56,777 bases of DNA, from contig CAITNF010000002.1 of the NCBI GenBank assembly GCA_903893745.1, positions 1 to 56,777 on the forward strand, given 5' to 3'. The position numbers were made by a program, and so were the translations under genes. The notes under the pieces were generated by a model. That model saw only the letters and a list, made by a program, of their open reading frames with translations, did no database searches and was not told the origin of the DNA. Source of the stretch: an uncultured Actinomycetes bacterium. Lineage in GTDB: Bacteria; Actinomycetota; Acidimicrobiia; Acidimicrobiales; RAAP-2. Shown in pieces: positions 1-11,083 of the stretch. The first letter of the stretch is position 1; the number at the start of each line of letters is the position of its first letter.

Positions 1-2816
1 GCGGCCCCACTGGGCGGGGTGTAGTAGTCCAATTGGGTGGCGGAACCCGCGCTGACGTTAAACGACGAACTCGTGGCGCTGGAGAGCGAGCCAACCGTGG
101 CGACGAGCACGACACCCGACGCCGCGAGATCGATCTCACAACCGGTGAAGGTGGCCACGCCCTTGACGGCCGCCTTGGTGCAAACAGTAGTGCCCGAACC
201 AGTCGTGAGGTGCAACGTCACGGTACTGGTATCAGACTTCACGACGTTGTTGTTGGCGTCTTCGATCTTTACGACGGGCTGGGTGGAAAAAGCTGCGCCC
301 GACGTGGCCCCACTGGGCTGGGTGGTGAAGACCACTTGGGTGGCGGCACCCGCAATTGCCCCGTCAACTGACCCGATATTGCATGATCCAGCCGAATTGG
401 TAGAGCCAGTTTGGTCTACTTCGGAATCTTGGCACAACGCAATGTTGTAGATACCGTTACTTAATGGGTCGTGATAGAGAGGTGTGTTGTAAGTAGAGGT
501 TGTGCCAATGGGAATCTTGCCAATTACTGGCGAGCCGGTATTGGGTGCTCGTGTCTGCGTTACTCCGCCGTTATCTGCCAGCGAGCCAAGATTGGCGGAC
601 GTTCCTTGGGTAACCCCCGCGGTGGTGAAACCACAAGAGTTACTTGAATCGAGGTTATAGCCCCCGTCGGTAATTCGGTCGCACAGAGTGGCGGCGGTGC
701 CGGTAATAACTGAGCCAATGACTACGAAACGGCCTTCGTCCGATCTAAGAGCTGGACCATTTCCCGAGCCGTTGTCGATGGTCGAACGGTAGATTATTTC
801 GACTCCGTTGGCGTAATAGTAGCCAGAGCCAATAGTGTCCCCGAATCTCGAAGGTTCCAAGGCGTAGTTGTTCGAAAAAGTTGAATAACTTACTGTGAGA
901 AAGCTGAAGTTGTAACCCCCAACATAAATGGCACCGCCACCGTCAGCGTGGTTATGTACAAAAGTAGATCCGGTAATGGTCATGGAAACGAAGGAGTCGA
1001 CAAAGGAGTTGTATCCATAAGCACCGACATCGATTGCCCCACCAAAACCGCTGGCGTGATTGTCCGTAAACGTTGAGCCGGTAATCGTAACGCTGCTGTA
1101 GGCACCGTTCCATTCACCGGGAGTGGTAATGGCGCCACCATCACTGGATGAGAAGTTATTCGTAAACACACAGTTGGTGATAGTGAGGGGCATGCCCGTC
1201 TGGTACTTGACCGCGCTACTTTGACTATTTTGAAACTTGAGGTTGGTCAACGTGATGGATCCATTACCACCGAAACCATAGCCACCGAGGAGAAGAAGAT
1301 TTCCGTTTATCTTTGCCCCATCCAGTGTTGATTGATTGCTTCCCCCGATGCCAGGATCAGTTTCGATAGTGAGGTCGGCCCCGGCCCCGAGGTACGAATA
1401 AAGACCATCGTGCTCTCCTTGGTAGAGCGACGAGTTCGATGATCCGGTGTCCTCGAGGTAGATCGCTACCAATCCAGTAGTCCTGCTTTGTGCCACGTTG
1501 AGGGCATCTTGTAGACCACACTCAACGCTCGCGGTACTGGTCAAGTCCGTCGGGCACGTTTGACTAGTGGCGTTGGTGCCCGCCGCGTAGGCGTAGAGAA
1601 TTGTTGGTGCCACGGTCTGTACTTCGAAGGCCCCCGCGTCACAGTTACTAACTCCCACGCCAGGTCGAGGTAGTCCACGCTCGTCGGTCGCAAGGCATCG
1701 AGCCGCGGGAATAAAGGCCAAAGCCGGCCCCGTCGAATAGCCGATACTGAGCGTCTGGGCGTGGTTGCTGGAGTTGGCGGCCAGGGTGTTTGAGAGATTG
1801 AGAAACACGGGGGTCGACTTTGAAGTATTGCCAAAGCAACTACTGGTTTGGTCACTGACGTTGTAGCCACCGTCGGTGAAGTTTTGACAGTCAGTTTGAT
1901 AAAAGAGCGAGTTCTTCACGGTCGTGGGACCCGAGGAACCGTCAACGCCGCTGCCGTTTCCGTTGCTCGCGAACGTATCGAAATTGAGCAGCGTAGTCAC
2001 GTTGCTGGGGCTGTACACCGCGGCGGCCGTACTGCTGGAGTTCCCCACGAAGGTCGAGTTTTCGACGGTGAAGGAACTGGCGTCGACCACGTAGATTCCC
2101 GCACCTGCCCCTGACGCGTAGTTATTGTCGATCGTGTCGCGTTGCATGAGGACGATGACGTCTTCGTTCGCTGACCGAACGCCACCGCCGTATCCCCCGG
2201 AGTTGGAACTAATGGTGGAATCGAGAATGGTGACGGTACCACTCGATTGAATTTGAACGCCAGCACCCACCTGCCCCCCAGATTGGTTGTGCGCAATGAT
2301 GTCGTTGCTCAGCGTCGTGTTCCCACTTCCGGAGATCGCCACACCCGCGCCGAGCCAAGGGTTGGAAGAATATCCATGACTCACGGTCAAATTTGAGAGC
2401 AGCACGGTCCCTGATCCGGCGATCGACACGACGTTGCCGCCAAGCCCGGAGCCACTAATTTCGGTAGCACTCGGACCATCGCTACTCGATATGGTTAGGG
2501 TTTTACCCGAGCCGACCGAAGTACTAACGACTTCGTTGTACGTTCCGGCGGCCAACAGAACTTGGGCCGAGGCGGCACTGTTGAGGCGGTTCTGAGCCGC
2601 GTTGATAGCACCCTGCACTGTGCACTGCGTACTGCTGACGCTGCTCACTGCGCAGCTGTCGGTGTTCGATTGGTTAAGGTCAGTACCAGTTGGGTAGGCG
2701 TAGAACGTACTCACCACCGCTCCGGCGGGTGAGGACTCCAGCACTACCGGGACCACGGCCACCAGCGGCACCCAGATTAGTAGTGCACCGAAAAACCTAA
2801 CGAGTCGACGAGCCAT
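1..2816 (-). CDS. Large secreted right-handed beta-helix surface protein, 3' end beyond window
   Basis: An uninterrupted minus-strand frame starts at ATG 2814-2816, preceded by an AGGAAA ribosome site, and runs off the left edge (about 938 residues visible). Residues 1-32 look like a signal peptide: RR, a hydrophobic stretch, then an AGA cleavage site. Two similar modules follow. Each begins with a YAY...GT stretch and a Cys-containing segment ending in an NAAQ/NVAQ helix, continues with Gly/Asn/Ser/Thr-rich beta-helix coils, and closes with an anchor. The first anchor (about residues 375-398) reads DERGLPRP...CDAGAFE, like choice-of-anchor Q domains; the second (about 801-816, CNIGS) is degenerate. 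From about residue 825 a domain starting ATQVVFTTQP begins and recurs at about 926. Family knowledge suggests a cell-surface or secreted adhesin- or pectate-lyase-like fold; no catalytic residues were identified. Substrate and exact function are unknown. Confidence 0.85.
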   Translation of the reverse strand, partial: MARRLVRFFGALLIWVPLVAVVPVVLESSPAGAVVSTFYAYPTGTDLNQSNTDSCAVSSVSSTQCTVQGAINAAQNRLNSAASAQVLLAAGTYNEVVSTSVGSGKTLTISSSDGPSATEISGSGLGGNVVSIAGSGTVLLSNLTVSHGYSSNPWLGAGVAISGSGNTTLSNDIIAHNQSGGQVGAGVQIQSSGTVTILDSTISSNSGGYGGGVRSANEDVIVLMQRDTIDNNYASGAGAGIYVVDASSFTVENSTFVGNSSSTAAAVYSPSNVTTLLNFDTFASNGNGSGVDGSSGPTTVKNSLFYQTDCQNFTDGGYNVSDQTSSCFGNTSKSTPVFLNLSNTLAANSSNHAQTLSIGYSTGPALAFIPAARCLATDERGLPRPGVGVSNCDAGAFEVQTVAPTILYAYAAGTNATSQTCPTDLTSTASVECGLQDALNVAQSRTTGLVAIYLEDTGSSNSSLYQGEHDGLYSYLGAGADLTIETDPGIGGSNQSTLDGAKINGNLLLLGGYGFGGNGSITLTNLKFQNSQSSAVKYQTGMPLTITNCVFTNNFSSSDGGAITTPGEWNGAYSSVTITGSTFTDNHASGFGGAIDVGAYGYNSFVDSFVSMTITGSTFVHNHADGGGAIYVGGYNFSFLTVSYSTFSNNYALEPSRFGDTIGSGYYYANGVEIIYRSTIDNGSGNGPALRSDEGRFVVIGSVITGTAATLCDRITDGGYNLDSSNSCGFTTAGVTQGTSANLGSLADNGGVTQTRAPNTGSPVIGKIPIGTTSTYNTPLYHDPLSNGIYNIALCQDSEVDQTGSTNSAGSCNIGSVDGAIAGAATQVVFTTQPSGATSGAAFSTQPVVKIEDANNNVVKSDTSTVTLHLTTGSGTTVCTKAAVKGVATFTGCEIDLAASGVVLVATVGSLSSATSSSFNVSAGSATQLDYYTPPSGA
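3..345 (-). repeat. ATQVVFTTQP-type domain repeat in the left surface protein
   Basis: One complete domain of about 101 residues (ATQVVFTTQP... PVVKIEDANNNVV...) and the start of a second (ATQLDYYTPPSGA) are visible. The same domain ends the opposite surface protein at 56582. At nucleotide level the opening of the two copies is almost identical, differing at third codon positions. It resembles Ig-like or invasin-type stalk domains; that assignment is inference. Confidence 0.7.
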
Positions 2817-2870
2817 TTCGTTTCCTGACGGTTAGGACTGTGCAAAGTGGGAGCACAATAGATTTAAACC

Positions 2871-2898
2871 GACAATTTAGTAGACAAATAATTGTCAA
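2871..2898 (-). promoter_or_regulatory. Possible promoter/operator of the left surface protein
   Basis: The AT-rich spacer holds a perfect TTGACA on the minus strand (2893-2898). Overlapping it are three GACAA half-sites: 2871-2875, 2883-2887 and the inverted TTGTC at 2892-2896. GACAATT 2871-2877 and AATTGTC 2890-2896 form a 7-bp inverted repeat. No well-spaced -10 is visible, so promoter function is tentative. Confidence 0.3.
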
Positions 2899-3023
2899 GC
2901 CATTGAATTGCCCGATTGACGCGCAGATCTCGTGAAATTTGGCTCAATGTAAGCCAATTGGGCCGATGGAGACCGAGCTGGCCAGCTAGTGAACGACCGA
3001 TGCGCCCTGGTTCTTAGGGGAAC

Positions 3024-3575
3024 TCACTTCTCTTGGATGGTCACGGACTCAATCACGACGCGTTCGCGCGGTTCGCCCGAAGGTGAGCCCACATCGTTGA
3101 TGACGGCCACGACGTCGAGACCCTTGACGACCTTGCCAAAGAGGGCGTAGAGCGGAGGTAGCCGCACCCCATCGGGTCCCGAGATGACGAAGAACTGCGA
3201 GCCATTGGTATTGGGTCCGGCGTTGGCCATGGCCAACGAGCCGAGTTCGTAACGACCGGCCTTGGGCAGTTCGTCGTTGAAGCGATAGCCCGGACCACCG
3301 GTACCAGTACCAGTGGGGTCGCCACCTTGCAACACGAAGCCGGGGATGACGCGGTGAAAGACAATTCCGTCGAAGTAGTGCCAACGAGCGAGAAAGACGA
3401 AACTGTTGACCGTGACGGGCGCGCTCAGTGGATCGAGCACAATTTCGAGTGTGCCCTTCGACGTCACCATGGTCGCGGTGTAGGTCTTGGCTGGATCGAT
3501 GATCATCGGCGGCGGCCCGTCAAATTTCTGTCGCGCTTCGCTCGAGCCGTCGGGGTTCGGAATCTGGTCACTCAT
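3024..3575 (-). CDS. Cyclophilin-type peptidyl-prolyl cis-trans isomerase
   Basis: This 183-residue protein catalyses cis/trans isomerisation of Xaa-Pro bonds during protein folding. The cyclophilin signature FHRVIPGFVLQGGDP is at residues 73-87, with the catalytic Arg at 75, and the GSQFF motif at 125-129. The first 25 residues are polar with no signal peptide or membrane segment, so a cytoplasmic location is likely. The start is supported by an AAAGGATG ribosome site upstream of ATG 3575. It lies 36 bp downstream of, and on the same strand as, an unrelated FKBP-type isomerase, so two isomerase families may be co-transcribed. Family assignment is firm; the client proteins are unknown. Confidence 0.95.
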   Translation of the reverse strand: MSDQIPNPDGSSEARQKFDGPPPMIIDPAKTYTATMVTSKGTLEIVLDPLSAPVTVNSFVFLARWHYFDGIVFHRVIPGFVLQGGDPTGTGTGGPGYRFNDELPKAGRYELGSLAMANAGPNTNGSQFFVISGPDGVRLPPLYALFGKVVKGLDVVAVINDVGSPSGEPRERVVIESVTIQEK

Positions 3576-3611
3576 GAGATGTTCATCCTTTGTTGTCGTA
3601 CGTAGGGGGCG

Positions 3612-4334
3612 CTAGCCGATTTTTAGTAGGTCCACCACGAAGACCAGCGTGTCGTTCGCCGCGATACCAGCCCCTTGGGCGACGTTGCCGTAGCCAATTG
3701 ATGGGGGTAGTACTAACTCGCGGCGTCCGCCAACTTTCATGCCAACGACGCCCAGGTCCCAACCCTTAATCACTTGACCCACGCCCAGGGTGAAGGGGAA
3801 AGGTGATGACGTCCACGACGACTGGATTACTTTCCCGGACGAGTACGTCGCCAAGACGTACTGCACCGTCAACTTGTCGCCAGCTTTCGCTGCGGCTCCG
3901 GTGCCGGTAATGAGGTCAGCTCGTTCGGGCGTGGTGGGCGGCGCACCCGCGGGGACAGTCACCGTAGGTGCGGTGCCAAAAGTACCGGCCGCAGAGGCAC
4001 CTTTGAGCGCGGCCCACGTGATCGAGTTTGGCGCCGTAGTGGTGCTGACCGGTGCGGTGGTGGACGTCGTGGAGCTCGAATTGGAACTCGACGAAGTCGT
4101 GGTCGTCGTGGGCATCGTCGTCGTGGTAGTTGTCGCGAGGGTTGTCGTGGTCGGCGTCGCACTGGGGCTCGACTTGCCCGAGAAGAGGAGTACCGCCGAG
4201 CCAATCACGACCACCGCGATGACGGCGATGATGACACTGCGTCGGAGGAGTTGGCGCCGCTTGGCGTCGACCTGCTGCTGCTCGAGCTTGGCGCGACGAG
4301 CGGCCTTTTGACGTTCACGTTTGGTTGTAGCCAT
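3612..4334 (-). CDS. Membrane-anchored FKBP-type peptidyl-prolyl isomerase
   Basis: The 240-residue protein has a basic cytoplasmic N-terminus (1-32), one transmembrane helix (about 33-51), a Thr/Ser-rich linker (about 55-104) and a C-terminal FKBP domain (about 145-239) with GVGQVIKGWDLGVVGMKVGG and ELVLPPSIGYG. This topology places the isomerase domain outside the membrane, where it would assist folding of exported proteins. No lipobox is present. The start ATG has no Shine-Dalgarno. Instead a TAAAGT box ends 6 nt before it, suggesting a leaderless transcript. The adjacent divergent gene is aspartate kinase, 56 bp away. The domain call is firm; the anchor orientation is inferred from the positive-inside rule. 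Confidence 0.93.
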   Translation of the reverse strand: MATTKRERQKAARRAKLEQQQVDAKRRQLLRRSVIIAVIAVVVIGSAVLLFSGKSSPSATPTTTTLATTTTTTMPTTTTTSSSSNSSSTTSTTAPVSTTTAPNSITWAALKGASAAGTFGTAPTVTVPAGAPPTTPERADLITGTGAAAKAGDKLTVQYVLATYSSGKVIQSSWTSSPFPFTLGVGQVIKGWDLGVVGMKVGGRRELVLPPSIGYGNVAQGAGIAANDTLVFVVDLLKIG

Positions 4335-4340
4335 GGGGCA

Positions 4341-4346
4341 ACTTTA
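4341..4346 (-). promoter_or_regulatory. -10 box for leaderless FKBP transcript
   Basis: On the minus strand TAAAGT lies 6 nt upstream of the ATG, with no ribosome-binding site between. The spacing would put transcription start at or next to the start codon. No clear -35 is seen. Confidence 0.5.
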
Positions 4347-4378
4347 GTAGGCCGGCGCCGACCCCTTTTTCGCTCAAC

Positions 4379-4384
4379 TAACTT
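4379..4384 (+). promoter_or_regulatory. -10 box for leaderless lysC transcript
   Basis: TAACTT ends 6 nt before ATG 4391 and no Shine-Dalgarno intervenes. With the FKBP box it makes a compact divergent promoter region of 56 bp. Confidence 0.5.
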
Positions 4385-4390
4385 TGTCGT

Positions 4391-7318
<2,928 letters not shown>

Positions 7319-7324
7319 AGACAC

Positions 7325-7330
7325 ACGATA
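7325..7330 (-). promoter_or_regulatory. -10 box for leaderless phoU transcript
   Basis: TATCGT on the minus strand, 6 nt before ATG 7316-7318. This placement decides between two possible start codons. Confidence 0.45.
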
Positions 7331-7387
7331 CCGTCATGTGACACCTTCTCCCTAGGGTGGGTAGCGATCAACGAAGGGGTAGGCGAC

Positions 7388-8710
7388 ATGACTGGTTTGG
7401 TGGGGGCTCTAGCGGGATTAGTAGTGGGGGCGCTCGCAATGTGGGCGTGGACGCAGCGTCGAGCGCAGTTGCTGCGCGACGCATCATCGAACTCCGCCAC
7501 CCAGTTGGCAATTCGTGATGCTCAGCTGACCCAAATGGGTGCGACTCTGGAACACGAGCGCAGTGAGCACGCCCAGGCTCTACTCAATATGGAGGTGGTG
7601 TTTGAAAATCTTTCGAATCGAGTCTTGTCTAATACCGTTGAGCAGTTCAATCAGTCGCAAGAACAAGTATCCAAAGTTCGTGACTCCAAACTTGATTTAA
7701 CTTTGAAACCCCTCGAGGCATTACTGGAGGAGTACAAGAAGAACTTGGCGGAGTTCAACGAGAAGCACTCGGGCGCACTCTTTACGGTGCAACGCAGCGC
7801 GAGCGATCTACTCGAGGCCCAGCTCCAGACTCAAGTTGAGACTCGGCGTTTGAATCAACTACTCGGACGAAGTGATCAGCGCGGTCACTGGGGTGAAGTG
7901 CAACTCGCGAACGTGCTCGAGGCATCGGGACTACGCCGCGATATTGACTACGACCTGCAGGTCACTAGTACGACGGATACTGGCCGAGTACGGCGCCCCG
8001 ACTGCGTGGTGCGAATGCCCAACGGCACCTCTATTGCGGTCGACGCGAAGTTCCCCTTTGACAAGTTCGAAGCGGCCCTCGCCACTGAGGAGTCTGAACA
8101 GCGAGAGATGCTCTTTGGCGAGCACGCCAAGGCGTTGCGCGGACACGTTAAGACGCTGAAGGAGAAGTCCTACTGGGAAGTGATTGCCCCGGCGCCCGAG
8201 TTCGTTGTCTGCTTCGTCCCCAGTGACTACGCCATTTCTATGGCGCTGCACGCCGATCGCGAACTTCAGGCCTACGCGACCAAGGAGCGGGTGCTGATCT
8301 GTGGGCCAACCACGTTGCTCTCGCTCCTGTGGTCCGTCGCGATGGTGATGCAACAGCATCAGGCCGCGCTTAACGTCGAAGAGATCTTGCAACATGCCGA
8401 ACAGATCTTCGACCGAATTCGACTCGTCGCGGAGCCAATTGTGAAAATGGGCAAGTCACTCGACGACAGTGTGAGCTCGTATAACAAAATGGTCGGCTCC
8501 TTTGAGTCAAGGCTCATCCCCGCGGCGCGCAAACTTCGGGGGCTGGGCGGGGCGCTACGGGCTCGACCTCTGCCCGAATTGGGTGAGTCACACGAGGCGA
8601 CCGTGCCCCTGAACGCGGATCGCTGGGGGATGGGACCGGGCTCGGCGCTACCCGTTGGCGTATCGGAGATTATTGACGCCGATGACGACGAGGACTTCAA
8701 CGAGGAGTAG
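7388..8710 (+). CDS. rmuC: DNA recombination protein RmuC family
   Basis: RmuC proteins are membrane-tethered, coiled-coil, nuclease-fold proteins implicated in limiting DNA inversions and in DNA handling. The 440-residue product has an N-terminal membrane segment (about 4-20), a long charged coiled coil (about 30-190), and the conserved RmuC domain. That domain contains HWGEVQLANVLEASGL (about 166-181), SIAVDAKFPFDKFEAAL and WEVIAPAPEFVVCFVP. ATG 7388 is chosen over an in-frame start at 7226. The later start has a purine-rich ribosome site (GAAGGGG), gives the normal N-terminal anchor and avoids overlap with phoU. Family assignment is firm; the biochemical role of the family remains incompletely defined. 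Confidence 0.92.
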   Translation: MTGLVGALAGLVVGALAMWAWTQRRAQLLRDASSNSATQLAIRDAQLTQMGATLEHERSEHAQALLNMEVVFENLSNRVLSNTVEQFNQSQEQVSKVRDSKLDLTLKPLEALLEEYKKNLAEFNEKHSGALFTVQRSASDLLEAQLQTQVETRRLNQLLGRSDQRGHWGEVQLANVLEASGLRRDIDYDLQVTSTTDTGRVRRPDCVVRMPNGTSIAVDAKFPFDKFEAALATEESEQREMLFGEHAKALRGHVKTLKEKSYWEVIAPAPEFVVCFVPSDYAISMALHADRELQAYATKERVLICGPTTLLSLLWSVAMVMQQHQAALNVEEILQHAEQIFDRIRLVAEPIVKMGKSLDDSVSSYNKMVGSFESRLIPAARKLRGLGGALRARPLPELGESHEATVPLNADRWGMGPGSALPVGVSEIIDADDDEDFNEE

Positions 8711-8723
8711 TTCGAAGGTTAGT

Positions 8724-8739
8724 GAGTAAGTTCTTACTC
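8724..8739 (+). repeat. Inverted repeat abutting a start codon
   Basis: GAGTAA (8724-8729), GTTC, TTACTC (8734-8739) forms a perfect 6-bp hairpin that ends one base before the GTG start at 8741. It covers the position of a ribosome site. It also overlaps TAAGTT (8727-8732), which sits 8 nt from the GTG and could be a -10 box. It could be an operator or just coincidence. Confidence 0.4.
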
Positions 8740-8740
8740 C

Positions 8741-9733
8741 GTGGCCCGTTCCCGTGCGTATCGACGTCGACGTTTCGTGACCATCGTGGTCGCGTTGGCG
8801 GTGCTCGCGGCGTTCGGCGTGCTCTTCACCCGCGACGTCTTTCGTTCGGCTCACGACGTCACCACCGCACGCCAGAGCGAAGACACGTCGTTCGCTCGCA
8901 TGGCGAACGACGTGGTCAATCGCCAAAACTTTGTCGACTCGAGCCTGGTCACGCTGCTGAGCACCGGCTCATCGATGACTCGTCCACTGTTTGCGGCCCA
9001 ACTCAGCAAACTCGCGAATGAAGTGTCGAGTTGGTCGACGGCCGGCGCACAACTCATCGTGACGGGAGCTGATCACCAACTCGCGCTCACCATGGAGCAG
9101 TTATTGAGTGAACGCAGCGTTGACTTCGCTACCCTCTTGGGCGTCGTCGCGACCAAACTCGCGCTGCCGTTCGCGACCCCCGTGGACCCAACACGTACGC
9201 CCCAGGTGGCCCAGCAGAATCTCGTCGCCACGAGTCGCCAGTGGCGCTCGCTGCAGTATTCCTTGGTCCACGGTCCCGGTCGAGTGACGCTGCTGGCTCC
9301 GAGTGCCGCGTCAGCTTCGATCCGTCTGGGTTCCGCCTTGGCCAACTTGGTGGCGTCACCGCTACTTTCAGTGTCTCGGGGCGTGGCAATCACGGCAGTT
9401 CGAGTCGATCCGGCACCGCTACCGGCGGTTCCGGGAACGTTGCTGCTGCCGCCCGTTACGTCGATCGCGCTCGGGATTACGGTGACGAATACGGCCTACG
9501 TGGATCAGCCCGTGACGCTACTGATTACCTGGACACCCATTGGCGTTTTGGGTCGTCCCCAGCACGAGACGTTGACGGGGGTGGTGGGGCCACTTCGCTC
9601 ACTGGCCTTAGTGCCCCGGGCGATCAGTACACTCGCGAACGAGTCCGCGACGCTCACCATTGGTGTGCGCGGCGTGGCGACGCCAATTGGCATGTCGCGA
9701 ACTCGAACCTATCGGGTGAAAGTATCGGGCTAG
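8741..9733 (+). CDS. Unrecognised membrane-anchored extracytoplasmic protein
   Basis: I do not recognise this 330-residue family. It has a very basic start (RSRAYRRRRF), one transmembrane helix (about 12-28), and a largely helical, polar region (about 35-150) rich in Ser/Thr/Ala. A beta-rich C-terminal half follows with VTNTAYVDQPVTLLITW and a final TYRVKVSG, which could be an Ig-like fold. The positive N-terminus predicts that the bulk of the protein lies outside the membrane. No cysteines or obvious catalytic motifs are visible. It begins with GTG, 30 bp after rmuC, on the same strand. Codon use matches its neighbours, so it is likely a native gene rather than a chance ORF. Confidence 0.75.
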   Translation: MARSRAYRRRRFVTIVVALAVLAAFGVLFTRDVFRSAHDVTTARQSEDTSFARMANDVVNRQNFVDSSLVTLLSTGSSMTRPLFAAQLSKLANEVSSWSTAGAQLIVTGADHQLALTMEQLLSERSVDFATLLGVVATKLALPFATPVDPTRTPQVAQQNLVATSRQWRSLQYSLVHGPGRVTLLAPSAASASIRLGSALANLVASPLLSVSRGVAITAVRVDPAPLPAVPGTLLLPPVTSIALGITVTNTAYVDQPVTLLITWTPIGVLGRPQHETLTGVVGPLRSLALVPRAISTLANESATLTIGVRGVATPIGMSRTRTYRVKVSG

Positions 9734-9769
9734 GGGCCAAGCGCGGTTTTGGTTACTGGCCAGTTCGCC

Positions 9770-9775
9770 TACGAT
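9770..9775 (+). promoter_or_regulatory. Candidate -10 of gltA
   Basis: TACGAT lies about 30 nt before the gltA start, leaving room for a short leader with the ribosome site AGGAAATGAGG. A weak T-rich -35 (TTTTGG) lies 16-18 bp upstream. Confidence 0.4.
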
Positions 9776-9805
9776 AGAAGCGACCTACGTAGGAAATGAG
9801 GATTC

Positions 9806-11077
9806 GTGGCGCAGTCGATAACCGTGACCGACAACCGAACTGGTGAGACGCGCGAGATTCCCATCGCCAATGGGGGCATCGCGGCGAACGAATTCGCCAA
9901 GGTCGTACCTGGCGTCTGGTTCTACGACCCGGGCTTCATGGCTACGGCCGCGGCCGAGTCCGCCATTACCTTTTTGGATGGCGACGCGGGCATTCTTCGT
10001 TATCGGGGCTACCCCATTGAGCAGTTAGCCGAACACGCCACGTACCTGGAAGTCTCGTACCTCTTAATTAACGGCGAACTGCCCACTGCAGTGCAGGCGG
10101 CCGAGTGGGAGCGTGACGTTACGTACCACACCTACATTCACGAGAATGTTCGCAAGCGCTTCCTCGAAGGTTTTAACTACGACGCCCACCCCATGGGTAT
10201 GTTGGTCTCCGCAGTTGCGGCCCTGTCGACGTACTACAAGGACGCCAAGGTTCTTGACGACCCCGAAATTTTGCGTAAGCAAATCGTGCGACTCATCGCC
10301 AAGATGCCGACGTTGGCCGCCGCCGCGCACCGATTCTCGGTCGGCATGCCGTTTGTCTACCCCGACAACTCTCTGGGCTACACCCAGAACTTTCTTTCGA
10401 TGATGTGGAAGGTCGCCGAGCCTCGCTACGAGCCAGACCCGATTCTCGCGCGCGCCCTCGAAGTGTTGTTCATCTTGCACGCCGATCACGAACAGAACTG
10501 TGGCACGACGGCGATGCGTGTGGTGGCGTCATCGCACGGGGACCCTTACGTGGCGACTGCCGCGGCGACCGCCGCGCTCTACGGCCCCCGACACGGCGGC
10601 GCGAATGAAGCGGTACTGAAAATGCTGCGCAAAATTGGCAGCATTGACAACGTCCCCGCGTATATCGAAACGGTGAAGGCCGGAAAAGCGATGCTCGAAG
10701 GCTTCGGTCACCGGGTTTACAAGAACTACGACCCGCGTGCGACGATTATCAAGAAGACGGCCGACGCCGTCTTTTCGGTAACCGGAAAAAGCCCGCTGCT
10801 CGACATCGCGTTGAAACTCGAAGAGATCGCACTGAAGGATGACTACTTCATCTCGCGTCGCCTCTACCCGAACGTGGACTTCTACTCGGGTCTCATCTAC
10901 CAGGCGATGGGCTTTCCGCCCGAAATGTTCACCGTACTGTTCGCAATTCCACGGACGTCGGGTTGGCTTGCGCACTTTCAAGAGCTCTTGGCCCAGGATA
11001 TGAAGATTGCTCGACCACGTCAGCTCTACATTGGTTCTGACGTTCGCGACTACGTGCCGATGACGCAGCGCTCCTAG
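9806..11077 (+). CDS. gltA: Citrate synthase
   Basis: Condenses acetyl-CoA and oxaloacetate to citrate, the entry step of the TCA cycle, in the cytoplasm. The 423-residue protein matches the GltA-type length and begins at GTG 9806 behind AGGAAATGAGG. Visible signatures are the N-terminal FLDGDAGILRYRGYPIEQLAEHA (split here by position only), the HADHEQN segment (about 222-228) and FGHRVYKNYDPRA (about 299-311), which contain the two active-site histidines of the family. A conserved aspartate is in NVDFYSGL. It is preceded by the unrecognised membrane protein and faces the convergent thioesterase gene 6 bp away, so it is probably monocistronic. Confidence 0.97.
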   Translation: MAQSITVTDNRTGETREIPIANGGIAANEFAKVVPGVWFYDPGFMATAAAESAITFLDGDAGILRYRGYPIEQLAEHATYLEVSYLLINGELPTAVQAAEWERDVTYHTYIHENVRKRFLEGFNYDAHPMGMLVSAVAALSTYYKDAKVLDDPEILRKQIVRLIAKMPTLAAAAHRFSVGMPFVYPDNSLGYTQNFLSMMWKVAEPRYEPDPILARALEVLFILHADHEQNCGTTAMRVVASSHGDPYVATAAATAALYGPRHGGANEAVLKMLRKIGSIDNVPAYIETVKAGKAMLEGFGHRVYKNYDPRATIIKKTADAVFSVTGKSPLLDIALKLEEIALKDDYFISRRLYPNVDFYSGLIYQAMGFPPEMFTVLFAIPRTSGWLAHFQELLAQDMKIARPRQLYIGSDVRDYVPMTQRS

Positions 11078-11083
11078 CGCGAC

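Noticed and set aside
2939-2957. TTGGCT-CAATGTA-AGCCAA hairpin between the cyclophilin and surface genes
   Set aside because: A 6-bp AT-containing stem without a T-tract is too weak to call a terminator.
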